The notes under the pieces: model-generated
Told to the model about the DNA's origin: nothing
Databases searched by the model: none
Seen by the model: the letters and a program-made list of their open reading frames with translations, nothing else
Source: Oligoflexales bacterium
GTDB taxonomy: Bacteria > Myxococcota_A > UBA9042 > DTJE01
Assembly (NCBI GenBank): GCA_012840965.1
Contig: DUVQ01000030.1
Span: 1 to 49,984 of the forward strand
Reading direction: 5' to 3'
Length of the DNA stretch: 49,984 bases
Position numbers and translations under genes: made by a program
Shown: piece by piece, positions 16,133-24,549 of the stretch
Layout of the letters: the number at the start of each line of letters is the position of its first letter
How positions within the stretch are numbered: the stretch's first letter is position 1

Positions 16133-17254
16133 CTACGCTGAGAGTTCTTCTACCTCTTTTGGTCGGCCGCGCCAGCGCATTAGACGGACGGCTGGCGGTC
16201 CAACTTGGCGATATTCCACTTGTGCGTAAGTTAGATAGGTTCTGGTTCCTAGGTTTGTCAGATCCAGGCTGACCAGCTTCAACCAAGTGCCTGTGTTTAC
16301 ATAGATTTTATTTCGCGGAAATCTTGCGATGGTGGCCTTGTGGTTGTGACCAACTATCAGGGCCGAAATGTCGTCAGATTCCTTCAAAACTTTGATTGCG
16401 CGTCGCTCCATATTGGTAAAAAGCGATACCTCCTCGATAAAGATGGAAATCGCCTTAAACCACCCAATTTCATGGACTACTGAACGCGAAAAACGGGTTG
16501 CGAATAAAAAAGTCGCCATTCGTGACAGCAAACGAAGGGTAAAACGCAGGTCAAACACAAGCCCCCACAACAGGAAGGTTGAAAGTGGGTGGACCTGGTC
16601 GAGCAAAGGTTGCTCAGCCTTGAAGGGTAATAGCGAATGGATCAAAAACCGCGAGCCAAAGGGGACTGCCGCTATCTGTTTGCCATCTGGTCCATCAACG
16701 ATGAAGCGTCCAGGTTCAATCGAGTTCATCGCCTCAAAGTTGTTGCCGTGAGTGACCACGATCCCGCTTGGCAGCCGTAGGGTGTCGTGTTCCGTATAAA
16801 ACTGGAACAACTCTGGTTTGCTTAAAATGTTCAGGCGAGCCCTGATTAAATTTTGGGCCCTTGGAAAGGCGACTTCAACATCGTGATTTCCAGGTATGTA
16901 CGTGATGGTATGTCCAGGAACCCTTACGAAAGTCGCCATTGCATCGAAAACTTCAGGGTGGCCTCTGATTACACGCCTGACCTTTTCAACAGCAATGTCC
17001 TCATCAACCTCCAAGGGAAAGGCCCCACCAATCGGAATCTTCAACAAATCCATGAAGTCCCCGTTGATAATGATCTCAACCGGGATTTGCTCATACGCGC
17101 CTTGACAGTGATGCAAAATCAGCTCGGCCAAGCGGTCGTCTTGGCGGAAATCTTCATATGGGTTTGCCAATCCAGGGTGTTCTCCAGTGCCTAGGTGCAC
17201 ATCGGAAAACACGATTTTGATTGCGGTAGCGTCCCATTGTTGTGGTACTGGCAT
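16133..17254 (-). CDS. Calcineurin-like metallophosphoesterase
   Basis: A 373-residue cytoplasmic-looking phosphoesterase. All metal-binding blocks are present in order: FSDVHLG (D-x-H), INGDFMDLL (GD), YIPGNHD (GNHD), VVTHGN (H) and VGHNHKAT (GHxH). The layout and the GNHDVE-type block resemble UDP-2,3-diacylglucosamine hydrolase (LpxH-like) and other dinuclear phosphatases, but the protein is ~130 residues longer than LpxH, with a hydrophobic insert (FLLWGLVFDLRFTLRLLSRM) that may lie on a membrane. ATG 17254 is preferred because GGAGG ends 5 bases upstream; in-frame ATGs at 17266 and 17314 have no such site. It is divergent from the next lipoprotein gene. The substrate is unknown. Confidence 0.88.
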   Translation of the reverse strand: MPVPQQWDATAIKIVFSDVHLGTGEHPGLANPYEDFRQDDRLAELILHHCQGAYEQIPVEIIINGDFMDLLKIPIGGAFPLEVDEDIAVEKVRRVIRGHPEVFDAMATFVRVPGHTITYIPGNHDVEVAFPRAQNLIRARLNILSKPELFQFYTEHDTLRLPSGIVVTHGNNFEAMNSIEPGRFIVDGPDGKQIAAVPFGSRFLIHSLLPFKAEQPLLDQVHPLSTFLLWGLVFDLRFTLRLLSRMATFLFATRFSRSVVHEIGWFKAISIFIEEVSLFTNMERRAIKVLKESDDISALIVGHNHKATIARFPRNKIYVNTGTWLKLVSLDLTNLGTRTYLTYAQVEYRQVGPPAVRLMRWRGRPKEVEELSA

Positions 17255-17350
17255 TGATGCCTCCATACGATGACACCAAAAACACAGCCTCATGCTATCA
17301 TTGGCGCCGTCCATTTCATAGGTTGCCGTTTCGGCTTCCGTGGAGGAAGG

Positions 17351-18904
17351 ATGAAAAGAATTTTTGGTTCTTTGGTCATTTGTTCTTTTTTGTTATGGGG
17401 TTGTTCCTCGAAGCAAAAGGACTCGTTGCAAAACGACCTTCAGACATGTGCAACTGCTGCCACATGTGGGCTTGCCTTTTCAAAGGCGGTTGCCCAAGAG
17501 CAATTGGATGGTCCCACTAGTTTAGCCGCCATCGAGACTGGGCTTTTGGCTGCCTCTGAATTTCCCGAGATCCAGCCGGCCTTTTTAGAATCGGCAGGTT
17601 TAGATTTGGCGGGCCTTTTTGGTGCCATTGACGCGCTAATCACGAAGATGGGGCAGCAGGCAAGCGATGCTTCCTTGGTTTTCAAAGCCTTAAAGGAGCC
17701 TGTCTGTGAAAATTTCATCCATCTGGATGATGTGAAAGCGGATTTTGCCCCTGCGGCATCGCTTTTAAAGATGACTACCTTGGGGCACCTAGTTTCGGCG
17801 GCCGAGCCTGACAAGGCTGATGTTATCGCTGCAGGCGCTGAATTGTTGATTGGATGCACCATGTCTGAGCGGACCCTACCTGATGCGATGGTTGTTGAGA
17901 TGCGCAACAGGTTTTATGACTTGGTGGATAAGTGTCCAAAGGACGCTATTGGTGTGGTCGAGCGCTCTTGTCAGGTGGCTAGGACCGTGATGCAGGAAAA
18001 AACGCTGCCCTTGCCTTTGCCCAGCGTTGCATCTGGGGATTTCGCTGGGGCCATCCTTCCGGTTGGGCATGGAACTGGGCTTCGCCTTAACCCAAGCTGG
18101 GTGTTGGTGCTAAGTGCAGGTCACCTGTCAGTGTTGGACCAAAGGGTTTTGCAACCAGGCGTTAGAACGGCCGGTGAGTCCGAGATCTCGGACCTTTTTG
18201 ACTTGCGTCGCCCTCACCAACCAAATGAAGTTTTGCAGGTTTTACGGGAAGTTATGTCCAGCAGGACCGCGATTGAGCTTGATGACAGAAGCAAAGTAGT
18301 AGCCTTGGCAGTCGACCAATCAACCGTTTTTTCAGATCTGGCCGAAGTTTTAGAGGCATTGATGGTTGCTGGTCAGGGCACAGAGCCTGGGGACAGCTCC
18401 AAGGACATACACCCGGTTATTGCGGCCCTACCAGCAGGTTTTCAATCCCCGATGTGGGTGCCAGTAAACTACAGGATGTCATACAGAGTCTTGATGGACC
18501 CAGTTGGAAAACTCATACGATATCCAGCAAAGGGAAAAGCCATGAACTTGGCGTTGACTCCTTTCTTTTTGAGCACTGTTGACGCACCTAAAAAGTCTGC
18601 TGAATTCGTAAGAAACATCGATTCGGATGGCATAAGGCAAGTTGACTTGCGACCTGGCCACAACCTGGTTTCTGGACTGGTGAAAGATGGTTATCAACCA
18701 TTTGCCAAGATGTCAGTTGCAGGCGCAGTTCCTGCTGGGCTGTTGGTATCCATGTTGGATGGGCTCGCAAATGATTTTCGTCCTGAGGCCCTGGCCAGCG
18801 CTGGGGCTTATGCCACGGCCAGAATGCAGTTTGGCAAAATGGGCCGTCCTCAACTGCTGATGTCAGCCATCGTGATTCGCCCTGAGGGTGCTCCCGCGGA
18901 GTAA
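17351..18904 (+). CDS. Lipoprotein of unknown function (possible ExbD-like segment)
   Basis: A 517-residue lipoprotein: MKRIFGSLVICSF with lipobox LLWGCSS. The mature part is mostly helical in residues ~25-210 with several paired Cys (QTCATAATCG, EPVCENF, LIGCTMS, DKCPKD). Residues ~255-350 hold a pattern seen in ExbD/TolR-type periplasmic domains: PSWVLVLSAGHLSVLDQRVL, then KVVALAVDQSTVFSDLAEV followed by LEALMVAGQG. That resemblance is weak and by eye. The remainder is not recognised. ATG 17351 follows GGAGG closely; an open frame to 17270 has no ribosome site and no signal. The ltaE-like gene starts 2 bases after its stop, so they are probably co-transcribed. Confidence 0.8.
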   Translation: MKRIFGSLVICSFLLWGCSSKQKDSLQNDLQTCATAATCGLAFSKAVAQEQLDGPTSLAAIETGLLAASEFPEIQPAFLESAGLDLAGLFGAIDALITKMGQQASDASLVFKALKEPVCENFIHLDDVKADFAPAASLLKMTTLGHLVSAAEPDKADVIAAGAELLIGCTMSERTLPDAMVVEMRNRFYDLVDKCPKDAIGVVERSCQVARTVMQEKTLPLPLPSVASGDFAGAILPVGHGTGLRLNPSWVLVLSAGHLSVLDQRVLQPGVRTAGESEISDLFDLRRPHQPNEVLQVLREVMSSRTAIELDDRSKVVALAVDQSTVFSDLAEVLEALMVAGQGTEPGDSSKDIHPVIAALPAGFQSPMWVPVNYRMSYRVLMDPVGKLIRYPAKGKAMNLALTPFFLSTVDAPKKSAEFVRNIDSDGIRQVDLRPGHNLVSGLVKDGYQPFAKMSVAGAVPAGLLVSMLDGLANDFRPEALASAGAYATARMQFGKMGRPQLLMSAIVIRPEGAPAE

Positions 18905-18905
18905 T

Positions 18906-19928
18906 ATGCGTTACATAGATTTGCGTTCAGATACGTTTACCAGGCCAACTGAAGCTATGCGCCAGGCCATGTTGCAAGCTGACGTTGGTGATGATGTTTG
19001 GGGTGAAGACCCAACTGTAAATTCCTTGGAGGAGAGGGCTGCTGCGATTTCTGGCAAGGAAGCGGCCATGTATGTCGTGTCTGGGACCATGGCCAATGGG
19101 CTGGCGATAAGGGTGCAGACCCAGCCTGGTGACGAGGTGCTGATGCATGCGCTGGCGCACCCTTTTCATCATGAAGCTGGGGCACCAGCCGCGTTATTTG
19201 GGGTGACCATCAGGCCTTTACCTGGGGATAGGGGCTGCCTTGATCTGGACGCCCTTTTCACGGCCATACACCCCGAGATTAGGCACATGTCCATGCCTAC
19301 CTTGGTTGAGCTTGAAAACACCCATAACGCCGCTGGTGGAGTGGTGATTCCACAAGCCCACATTCAGGCGGCGTGTGATATTGCCCATGAAGCTGGCCTT
19401 AAAGTTCACATAGACGGGGCCAGGGTTTTTAATGCCTCGGTGGCCTCTGGGCTGAGCGTGGCCGAGATTGCAGCGCCAGCAGACACGATTAGTTTTTGCC
19501 TGTCAAAAGGGCTTGGCGCACCTGTTGGCAGCCTGCTTTGCGGGCCGGCGGATGTAATCGCACGTGCCAGGCGTTTTCGCCATATGATGGGTGGCGGCTG
19601 GCGTCAGGCAGGTCTTTTGGCGGCTGCAGGCCATTATGCCCTTGATCATCACGTTTCCAGACTTACATTTGATCACAGCCACGCAAAGCAAATTGCCGAG
19701 GCTATTGAATCCTCCAAAGTGGCTAGGTTGTTGGTTCCAGTTGAAACCAACATCGTTTTGTTTGAAACGGTTGAAGGGATATCTGACCAGCAGCTGATAT
19801 CCAGATTTAAACAGGAGTTTGGGATTTTGATGGCTGAATCAAGTCCTGGAATCATTAGAATTGTGACTCATCTGGATGTATCTGAATCAGATACTGACCA
19901 GGTTTGTAAGGCATTTGCTGATGCCTAG
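18906..19928 (+). CDS. ltaE: Low-specificity L-threonine aldolase
   Basis: A 340-residue fold-type I PLP enzyme splitting L-threonine/L-allo-threonine to glycine and acetaldehyde. Motifs: MRYIDLRSDTFTRPT at the N-terminus (family signature), VWGEDPTVNSLE, the PLP-phosphate stretch VSGTMANG, LENTHNAAGG, HIDGARVFNA (Asp170 binds the pyridine N; Arg173) and SFCLSKGLGAPVGS with the Schiff-base Lys201. Length matches the family. ATG 18906 is used because GGAG sits just upstream, inside the end of the preceding gene; the ATG at 18888 would add six unconserved residues overlapping it. It is translationally coupled to the preceding lipoprotein gene. Confidence 0.95.
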   Translation: MRYIDLRSDTFTRPTEAMRQAMLQADVGDDVWGEDPTVNSLEERAAAISGKEAAMYVVSGTMANGLAIRVQTQPGDEVLMHALAHPFHHEAGAPAALFGVTIRPLPGDRGCLDLDALFTAIHPEIRHMSMPTLVELENTHNAAGGVVIPQAHIQAACDIAHEAGLKVHIDGARVFNASVASGLSVAEIAAPADTISFCLSKGLGAPVGSLLCGPADVIARARRFRHMMGGGWRQAGLLAAAGHYALDHHVSRLTFDHSHAKQIAEAIESSKVARLLVPVETNIVLFETVEGISDQQLISRFKQEFGILMAESSPGIIRIVTHLDVSESDTDQVCKAFADA

Positions 19929-19969
19929 ATATAAGCTTTAAAAAATCTCGTTGTTTTAAGGAGTTTTAA

Positions 19970-20524
19970 ATGCAGCATACCGTTGCCGTAATAGTTGGAA
20001 GCCCACGCGAAAAATCCCTTAGTCGTAATGTGGCTAAGGCTTTAATGTCTATTGCTTCAGATAACTTGATTTTGCAGGAAGTGCCCATTGCTCATCTGCC
20101 ACTTTACAACGGCGATTTGGATGGCGACAACGCCCCACAGGCATGGGTGGATTTTCGTGAAGAGATAAGCTTAGCTGACGCCATTCTTTTTGTAACCCCT
20201 GAATATAACCGCTCAATACCTGCAGGGCTGAAAAACGCCTTGGATGTCGCCTCAAGGCCATATGGCGAGAATGTTTGGAGCGGCAAACCAGCGGCTGTGG
20301 TCAGCGTTTCACCCGGTGGAGTCGGGGGATTTGGCGCCAATCACCATCTGCGCCAAATACTTGTTTGCGTGGATGTGTATCCCTTACAACAGCCTGAAAT
20401 GTATATTGGTAATGCTGCGAAGCTGTTTGGTGAAGGCGGCAGCATCAATTCAACTGAAACGCGCCACTTGTTGGCTCATTTCATGGATGCCTTTGAACGC
20501 CATATCAGCGCGATTGCTGGGTAA
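19970..20524 (+). CDS. NADPH-dependent FMN reductase (flavodoxin-fold; chromate/azo-reductase type)
   Basis: A 184-residue flavodoxin-fold reductase. Motifs: VAVIVGSPREKSLSRNVAKAL binds FMN phosphate, TPEYNRSIPAGLKNALD is the family signature, and SPGGVGGFGANHHLRQIL follows at the expected position. Relatives (ChrR, YieF, ArsH-like) use NAD(P)H to reduce quinones, azo dyes or chromate. AAGGAG lies 7 bases before the ATG. It stands 41 bases after the threonine aldolase on the same strand. Confidence 0.93.
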   Translation: MQHTVAVIVGSPREKSLSRNVAKALMSIASDNLILQEVPIAHLPLYNGDLDGDNAPQAWVDFREEISLADAILFVTPEYNRSIPAGLKNALDVASRPYGENVWSGKPAAVVSVSPGGVGGFGANHHLRQILVCVDVYPLQQPEMYIGNAAKLFGEGGSINSTETRHLLAHFMDAFERHISAIAG

Positions 20525-20539
20525 TTTATGGCCGCCGCT

Positions 20540-20930
20540 TCAAGAACCTTTGGGGTTGCGGACCAGGACCTGGGCGGCTCCAGCCAAAATCCCAAAGTTC
20601 ATGCAAACGGTGAGCCCAAAGACGTGGAAGAATGGCAATGCCGCCAATTCGACTTCTTTGCCTTCCTCCATACCAGTAAACCACGACTGAACTTGATACG
20701 CGTTGGACACCAAGTTTCGATGTGACAAGACTGCAGCCTTGGAAACGCCGGTTGTTCCCCCGCTGTACTGAAGATTTGCAGTGGCGTCCGGGTCGCTTGG
20801 CATCGCGGGGGGCTTCAGTGCGCGATTTTCAATAATCTCCTTAAGCTGGTAGACGTTGGCTTCACGCTCAACTGACACCACCAGGCGCAGTCGCTGCTGC
20901 GGTGTTCTAAGATGATCATTATCTGGGTAT
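20540..20930 (-). pseudogene. Relic of a long-chain acyl-CoA ligase (FadD-like), AMP-binding core only
   Basis: The minus-strand frame encodes ~130 residues including the adenylate-forming signature LQYSGGTTGVSKAAVLSHRN and then LPFFHVFGLTVCMN, both characteristic of long-chain acyl-CoA synthetases. A whole enzyme is ~550 residues; about 250 residues are missing before and 200 after. The frame ends in a stop just 15 bases after the neighbouring reductase stop (on the other strand), and upstream it is closed by an in-frame TAA. No start with a ribosome site is seen. I read it as a deletion remnant rather than a functional gene. Confidence 0.8.
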
Positions 20931-21020
20931 TAGTCAAGATCTGGCAATAAATTCCGAATGCTGCGGCGCGTCATGTGGGTGGTGCGTCAGGTGGCGCGGC
21001 GAATCATGCGGGGCGGCGAA

Positions 21021-22364
21021 TCATCCAAAGATGGTAATCAGGCTACCTGCTGTCACCAGATTCCACAGGCTGTGGGCGATTATTGGTGCCAGGAGGTCCT
21101 TGGAGCGGTCGTACAACACCCCCAAGGTAAAGCCAATAGCCCACAGTGGAAGCAGGTTTTCCAAGGAAAAGTGGGCTATGGCAAAAATCAACCCAGAGAG
21201 TATCGCTGCGCCATAAGGGGTCATGCTGCGTCGCAGCCTTCCAAACAAAAAGCCGCGAAACAGCGGTTCCTCGATGATGGGCGCCAATATGGCGACTGAA
21301 AATCCAAGCAGGGCAAGCGATGAAGGTTCAGGCGAGGACACCAACAGCAGGGCAATCGGGTTGTCAAAGGGCTCTCCAGTACCACCCATAATCGATGTGA
21401 TGGCGGCTGCAGCCAGCACTGCAGGCCAAATCATCGCATATCCACCAAGGCCCCAAGTTATGGATTTTAAAAGATTGTTGGGTCTAAAAGAGCTGGAAAA
21501 GCCGCTTAGATCACCAAAGCGATCTGATGGATGTTCTTTACCAACCAAGGAAATCATCCAAAGGCCAGCAATTCCAGTCACCAGGTACAGGCCGACCACA
21601 AATTCAGGTATGCCAATATCTGGAAAGAGCTGCAGGACATATCGCGGCCCCAAGATGCCAGCAGTCAGGCTGATGGCCATAAACAGCAGGATCACCTTGG
21701 CCATGGCCCCAAGCGAGGCCTTGGTCAAAGGCGGCCTTTCTTCGGTCGCCGACAGCAGCTGGACTATCCTGGCGCGAAACCAAAGCGCGATACCCAAAAA
21801 CAAAAGGCTGGTTCCGACCAAGGCTATTGCTGTGCCAGCGGCAGTTCGATGGCGCCACCACTTGGACCAGGCTTGTTTTGCTGCCTCTCCCTGCGGTAAA
21901 TCGCCCGCGACCTTGGCCACCACGATATCCTTTGACACTTGGTCCAAGGGGCTCTCATAGATGGCCGCAATATCTTGGTCGGTTGGCACGAATCCTGGCT
22001 GCATTGCCCAGGTGGTAATGACCTTTGCGGCCTTGTCTTTATGGGCCAAAGGAGCAACAAATATGGCAGTCAAATGACGGGCATCCAAGGCCATCGCCGC
22101 AGCCGCACCCACAAGGCAGTCTTTATCAGTCGCCAAAGGTCGACCCGCGATGTCCTGCAACGACTCTTGCAAAGGCGCTTGCAGGGTTTTGGAATCTTCG
22201 AGAGCAGGCGCAGCAGCCATCCTAGCCATAAACGCAATCTGCCGCACGGTAAGCGAAGACATCACAGGCGCAGGCAGGCTACCCTCCTGCGATGAAACCA
22301 GCAAAGCTACCGCAACAACATAAATGGCGACTAGGATGAAAGGTGCGCTACTTCCCACTTTCAT
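21021..22364 (-). CDS. CPBP (CAAX/Abi) family intramembrane metalloprotease
   Basis: A 447-residue membrane protein. The C-terminal domain holds the three CPBP blocks: APIIEEPLFRGFLFG (EExxxR), IFAIAHFSLE (FxxxH) and APIIAHSLWN (HxxxN/H). The N-terminus has one helix (FILVAIYVVAVALL) and a ~170-residue soluble Ala-rich loop, probably periplasmic, before the first helix of the core, making it longer than most CPBP proteins. Relatives process prenylated proteins or act in bacteriocin immunity; the role here is unknown. ATG 22364 is taken as the start though it has no clear Shine-Dalgarno; the frame is open further to a TTG at 22433, also without one. Confidence 0.88.
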   Translation of the reverse strand: MKVGSSAPFILVAIYVVAVALLVSSQEGSLPAPVMSSLTVRQIAFMARMAAAPALEDSKTLQAPLQESLQDIAGRPLATDKDCLVGAAAAMALDARHLTAIFVAPLAHKDKAAKVITTWAMQPGFVPTDQDIAAIYESPLDQVSKDIVVAKVAGDLPQGEAAKQAWSKWWRHRTAAGTAIALVGTSLLFLGIALWFRARIVQLLSATEERPPLTKASLGAMAKVILLFMAISLTAGILGPRYVLQLFPDIGIPEFVVGLYLVTGIAGLWMISLVGKEHPSDRFGDLSGFSSSFRPNNLLKSITWGLGGYAMIWPAVLAAAAITSIMGGTGEPFDNPIALLLVSSPEPSSLALLGFSVAILAPIIEEPLFRGFLFGRLRRSMTPYGAAILSGLIFAIAHFSLENLLPLWAIGFTLGVLYDRSKDLLAPIIAHSLWNLVTAGSLITIFG

Positions 22365-22459
22365 GGCAGGAACTATAACGCCCAATTTACTAAACGCAAG
22401 TGCAGTTGGATGCAGCTGGGGCAGGGACCCCAATTGTTTATTTGCTCTAGCCCATATGA

Positions 22460-22468
22460 TGCTACAAT
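22460..22468 (+). promoter_or_regulatory. Candidate extended -10 promoter for the MXAN_5187-type gene
   Basis: TGCTACAAT (TG-n-TACAAT, five of six bases of the consensus) lies ~45 bases before the start at 22514, in the divergent gap from the CPBP gene. No good -35 is visible, which fits an extended -10 promoter. Confidence 0.4.
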
Positions 22469-22513
22469 GGTTACCCTGCGGGTCTGTTTGGGCCTGCGCT
22501 GCTAAACCGCGGG

Positions 22514-23113
22514 GTGGCTGTGGCTACAGATAGGGAATATGAAGAGCAGTTGACGGATATTGTGGCTCGGGTCGAGCGGCTGAGGGTGCATTATCAGTCC
22601 TACTTTTTGGGGATGGAAAAGCGCCCGCCGCTTCAAAAGCGTGATCAGTTGGAGCGCTTGTTTAGAGAATCTCCGCTGCAAGACGCCCGTAGGACTGTCT
22701 ATAAGTTTCGATTTCAGTCGCTGCAACAGCGCTATCGCATTATGGCGGTTTATTGGGACCGTATTATGCGAGACCTGGAGGAGGGGCGCACAACTAGAGA
22801 GGCCTTGAGGCGAGAGGCCGGCTATCGTGATGCGCCGAAGCCTGCGCTGACCATTGATGATAGGCCGCCCCAGCCCCCCGAGCGTGAGCAGCCGGACCCA
22901 ATGAAAATGCTTTACATCGACTACATAAGGGCCCGCAACCAGGTTGGGCTTGATAATAAGGGTATTACCGAGACAGCGTTTAAAAACAGCCTTGAAAAAC
23001 AGCGTGTGCTCCAAAAGCAGCGGCTAGGTGCCAAGGATGTCGATTTTTCCGTGACAGTAAGGGATGGAAAAGTCGTGTTGCTGGCTCGACCTGTAACTGA
23101 TGAATCCGCATAA
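22514..23113 (+). CDS. MXAN_5187 C-terminal domain protein
   Basis: A 199-residue hydrophilic protein. The N-terminal half is helical and matches the MXAN_5187 C-terminal domain by pattern: VARVERLRVHYQSYFLGMEK, RPPLQKRDQLERL, then KFRFQSLQQRYRIMAVYWDR and IMRDLEEG. After a Pro-rich hinge (RPPQPPEREQPD) comes the second block, LYIDYIRARNQVGLDNKGI, a K-Q-rich helix and GAKDVDFSVTVRDGKVVLLA. Myxococcal relatives are of unknown function. The GTG start at 22514 (or the in-frame GTG two codons on) has no strong ribosome site. Confidence 0.75.
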   Translation: MAVATDREYEEQLTDIVARVERLRVHYQSYFLGMEKRPPLQKRDQLERLFRESPLQDARRTVYKFRFQSLQQRYRIMAVYWDRIMRDLEEGRTTREALRREAGYRDAPKPALTIDDRPPQPPEREQPDPMKMLYIDYIRARNQVGLDNKGITETAFKNSLEKQRVLQKQRLGAKDVDFSVTVRDGKVVLLARPVTDESA

Positions 23114-23164
23114 CGGCTTTTACTTCCAACAGGACGAAGCCACGGTCAAGGGTGAGGGGTTGCT

Positions 23165-24466
23165 ATGATTGTTGCAGAAGTTATTCGTGATAAACGTGAT
23201 GGTTTGACTCTGTCAGAGCCCGTTATAAGGGAGCTCATGCAAAGGTACACCGTTGGTGAGCTGCCAGATTACCAGATGGCGGCTTTGCTGATGGCGATCT
23301 ATTGGCGCGGGCTTGATGCCGATGAATTGGGGGTGTGGACTGATGCCATGCTCCACTCTGGGGATGTTTTTGTGTTTCCAAACAGGGCTAACACGGTAGA
23401 TAAACACTCGACTGGTGGCGTGGGCGACAAGATATCGATTCCATTGGCACCTTTGGTGGCCGCTTGTGGGGTAAGTGTGCCCATGATTTCAGGGCGGGGG
23501 CTTGGTCACACTGGTGGAACGTTGGATAAACTGGAATCAATCCCAGGGTTTAGAACGGACCTGTCGCCTGATGCCTTTGTTAAGGCGGTAAACGATATCG
23601 GCGTTTCCATGATAGGTCAGACTGAATCCATCGTGCCTGCTGACCGCAAGTTGTATGCATTGCGGGATGTTACAGCAACGGTGGACTCGATTCCGTTGAT
23701 TGCGGCTTCGATTATGTCCAAAAAGCTGGCCGAGGGGATTGGCGGGTTGGTCTTGGACGTCAAGGTCGGTTCTGGGGCATTCATGAAGACCTTGCCACAG
23801 GCTCAAAAGCTTGCCAGAACCTTGGTGGATATTGGGACCAAGGCCAATGTTAAAACCGTCGCCTTGCTGACTTCGATGTTTCAGCCAATTGGTTGGTCTG
23901 TTGGTAATGCACTGGAAGTGCGGGAATCTATTGAGGTGTTGCAGGGGCGTGGCCCTGCGGATACGGTGGATTTGGTTGAAAACCTGGGGGCCCAGATGCT
24001 GGTCCTTGGTGGCGCTGCCGTGGACGAAGATGATGGCAAAAGTAAAATCCGCCAAGCGATAAAGTCTGGTGCTGGGCTCGAAAAATTTGCGAAAATGGTC
24101 GCAGTTCATGGCGGCGATGCCAAAGTAGCCCAAAACCCGGATCTGTTGCCCCACGTGTCTGACACTTTCGATGTGGTGGCACCTAGAGATGGCTTTGTCA
24201 CCAGTGTCGATAGTGCCCAAGTGGGTTATGCCGGCTTGGTGCTTGGAGGTGGGCGCCTGCGAAAAGAGGACCAAATCGATCCTGCAGTTGGGCTGCGGAT
24301 TCATACCAGGCTTGGGGTCAAGGTTTCAAAAGGCCAATCCTTGGTGACGATTTATCATCGTGATGGCAAAGGCTTACAGGATGCTGTAAACCGGGTTCTT
24401 CAGGCATACGAGATTTCGGATGTCGCACCGGAATTTGCCCCCCTGATAGTTGACAAGGTTTTTTAG
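23165..24466 (+). CDS. Pyrimidine-nucleoside (thymidine) phosphorylase
   Basis: A 433-residue enzyme, the exact family length, cleaving thymidine/uridine with phosphate to base and (deoxy)ribose-1-phosphate in nucleoside salvage. Motifs: the phosphate-binding VDKHSTGGVGDKISIPLAPL, SGRGLGHTGGTLDKLE, the nucleoside-binding stretch LRDVTATVDSIPLIAASIMS-K-K-L and VLDVKVGSGAFMKT. The K-H-S-T-G-G form occurs in both DeoA and Pdp enzymes; Pdp (broad pyrimidine) is perhaps more likely at this length, so no symbol is assigned. AGGGG precedes the ATG at 23165. It follows the MXAN_5187-type gene by 51 bases. Confidence 0.94.
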   Translation: MIVAEVIRDKRDGLTLSEPVIRELMQRYTVGELPDYQMAALLMAIYWRGLDADELGVWTDAMLHSGDVFVFPNRANTVDKHSTGGVGDKISIPLAPLVAACGVSVPMISGRGLGHTGGTLDKLESIPGFRTDLSPDAFVKAVNDIGVSMIGQTESIVPADRKLYALRDVTATVDSIPLIAASIMSKKLAEGIGGLVLDVKVGSGAFMKTLPQAQKLARTLVDIGTKANVKTVALLTSMFQPIGWSVGNALEVRESIEVLQGRGPADTVDLVENLGAQMLVLGGAAVDEDDGKSKIRQAIKSGAGLEKFAKMVAVHGGDAKVAQNPDLLPHVSDTFDVVAPRDGFVTSVDSAQVGYAGLVLGGGRLRKEDQIDPAVGLRIHTRLGVKVSKGQSLVTIYHRDGKGLQDAVNRVLQAYEISDVAPEFAPLIVDKVF

Positions 24467-24549
24467 CCGCGCTGCTTGCTTTTAACGTCATGATAAGACA
24501 CAATTAAACGAGCGTTTTTGAAAGAAAACAATCTCTGATTGGAGGCGAC

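Noticed and set aside
16008-16229. Frame of alternating Gly-Thr/Gly-Ser over the hexamer array
   Set aside because: Produced purely by the repeat, overlaps the opposing gene and lacks a ribosome site.
20540-21023. Insertion-sequence scar around the FadD relic
   Set aside because: No terminal inverted repeats, target duplication or transposase remnant found; only a short repeated GGCGAATCAT near 20998 and 21014.
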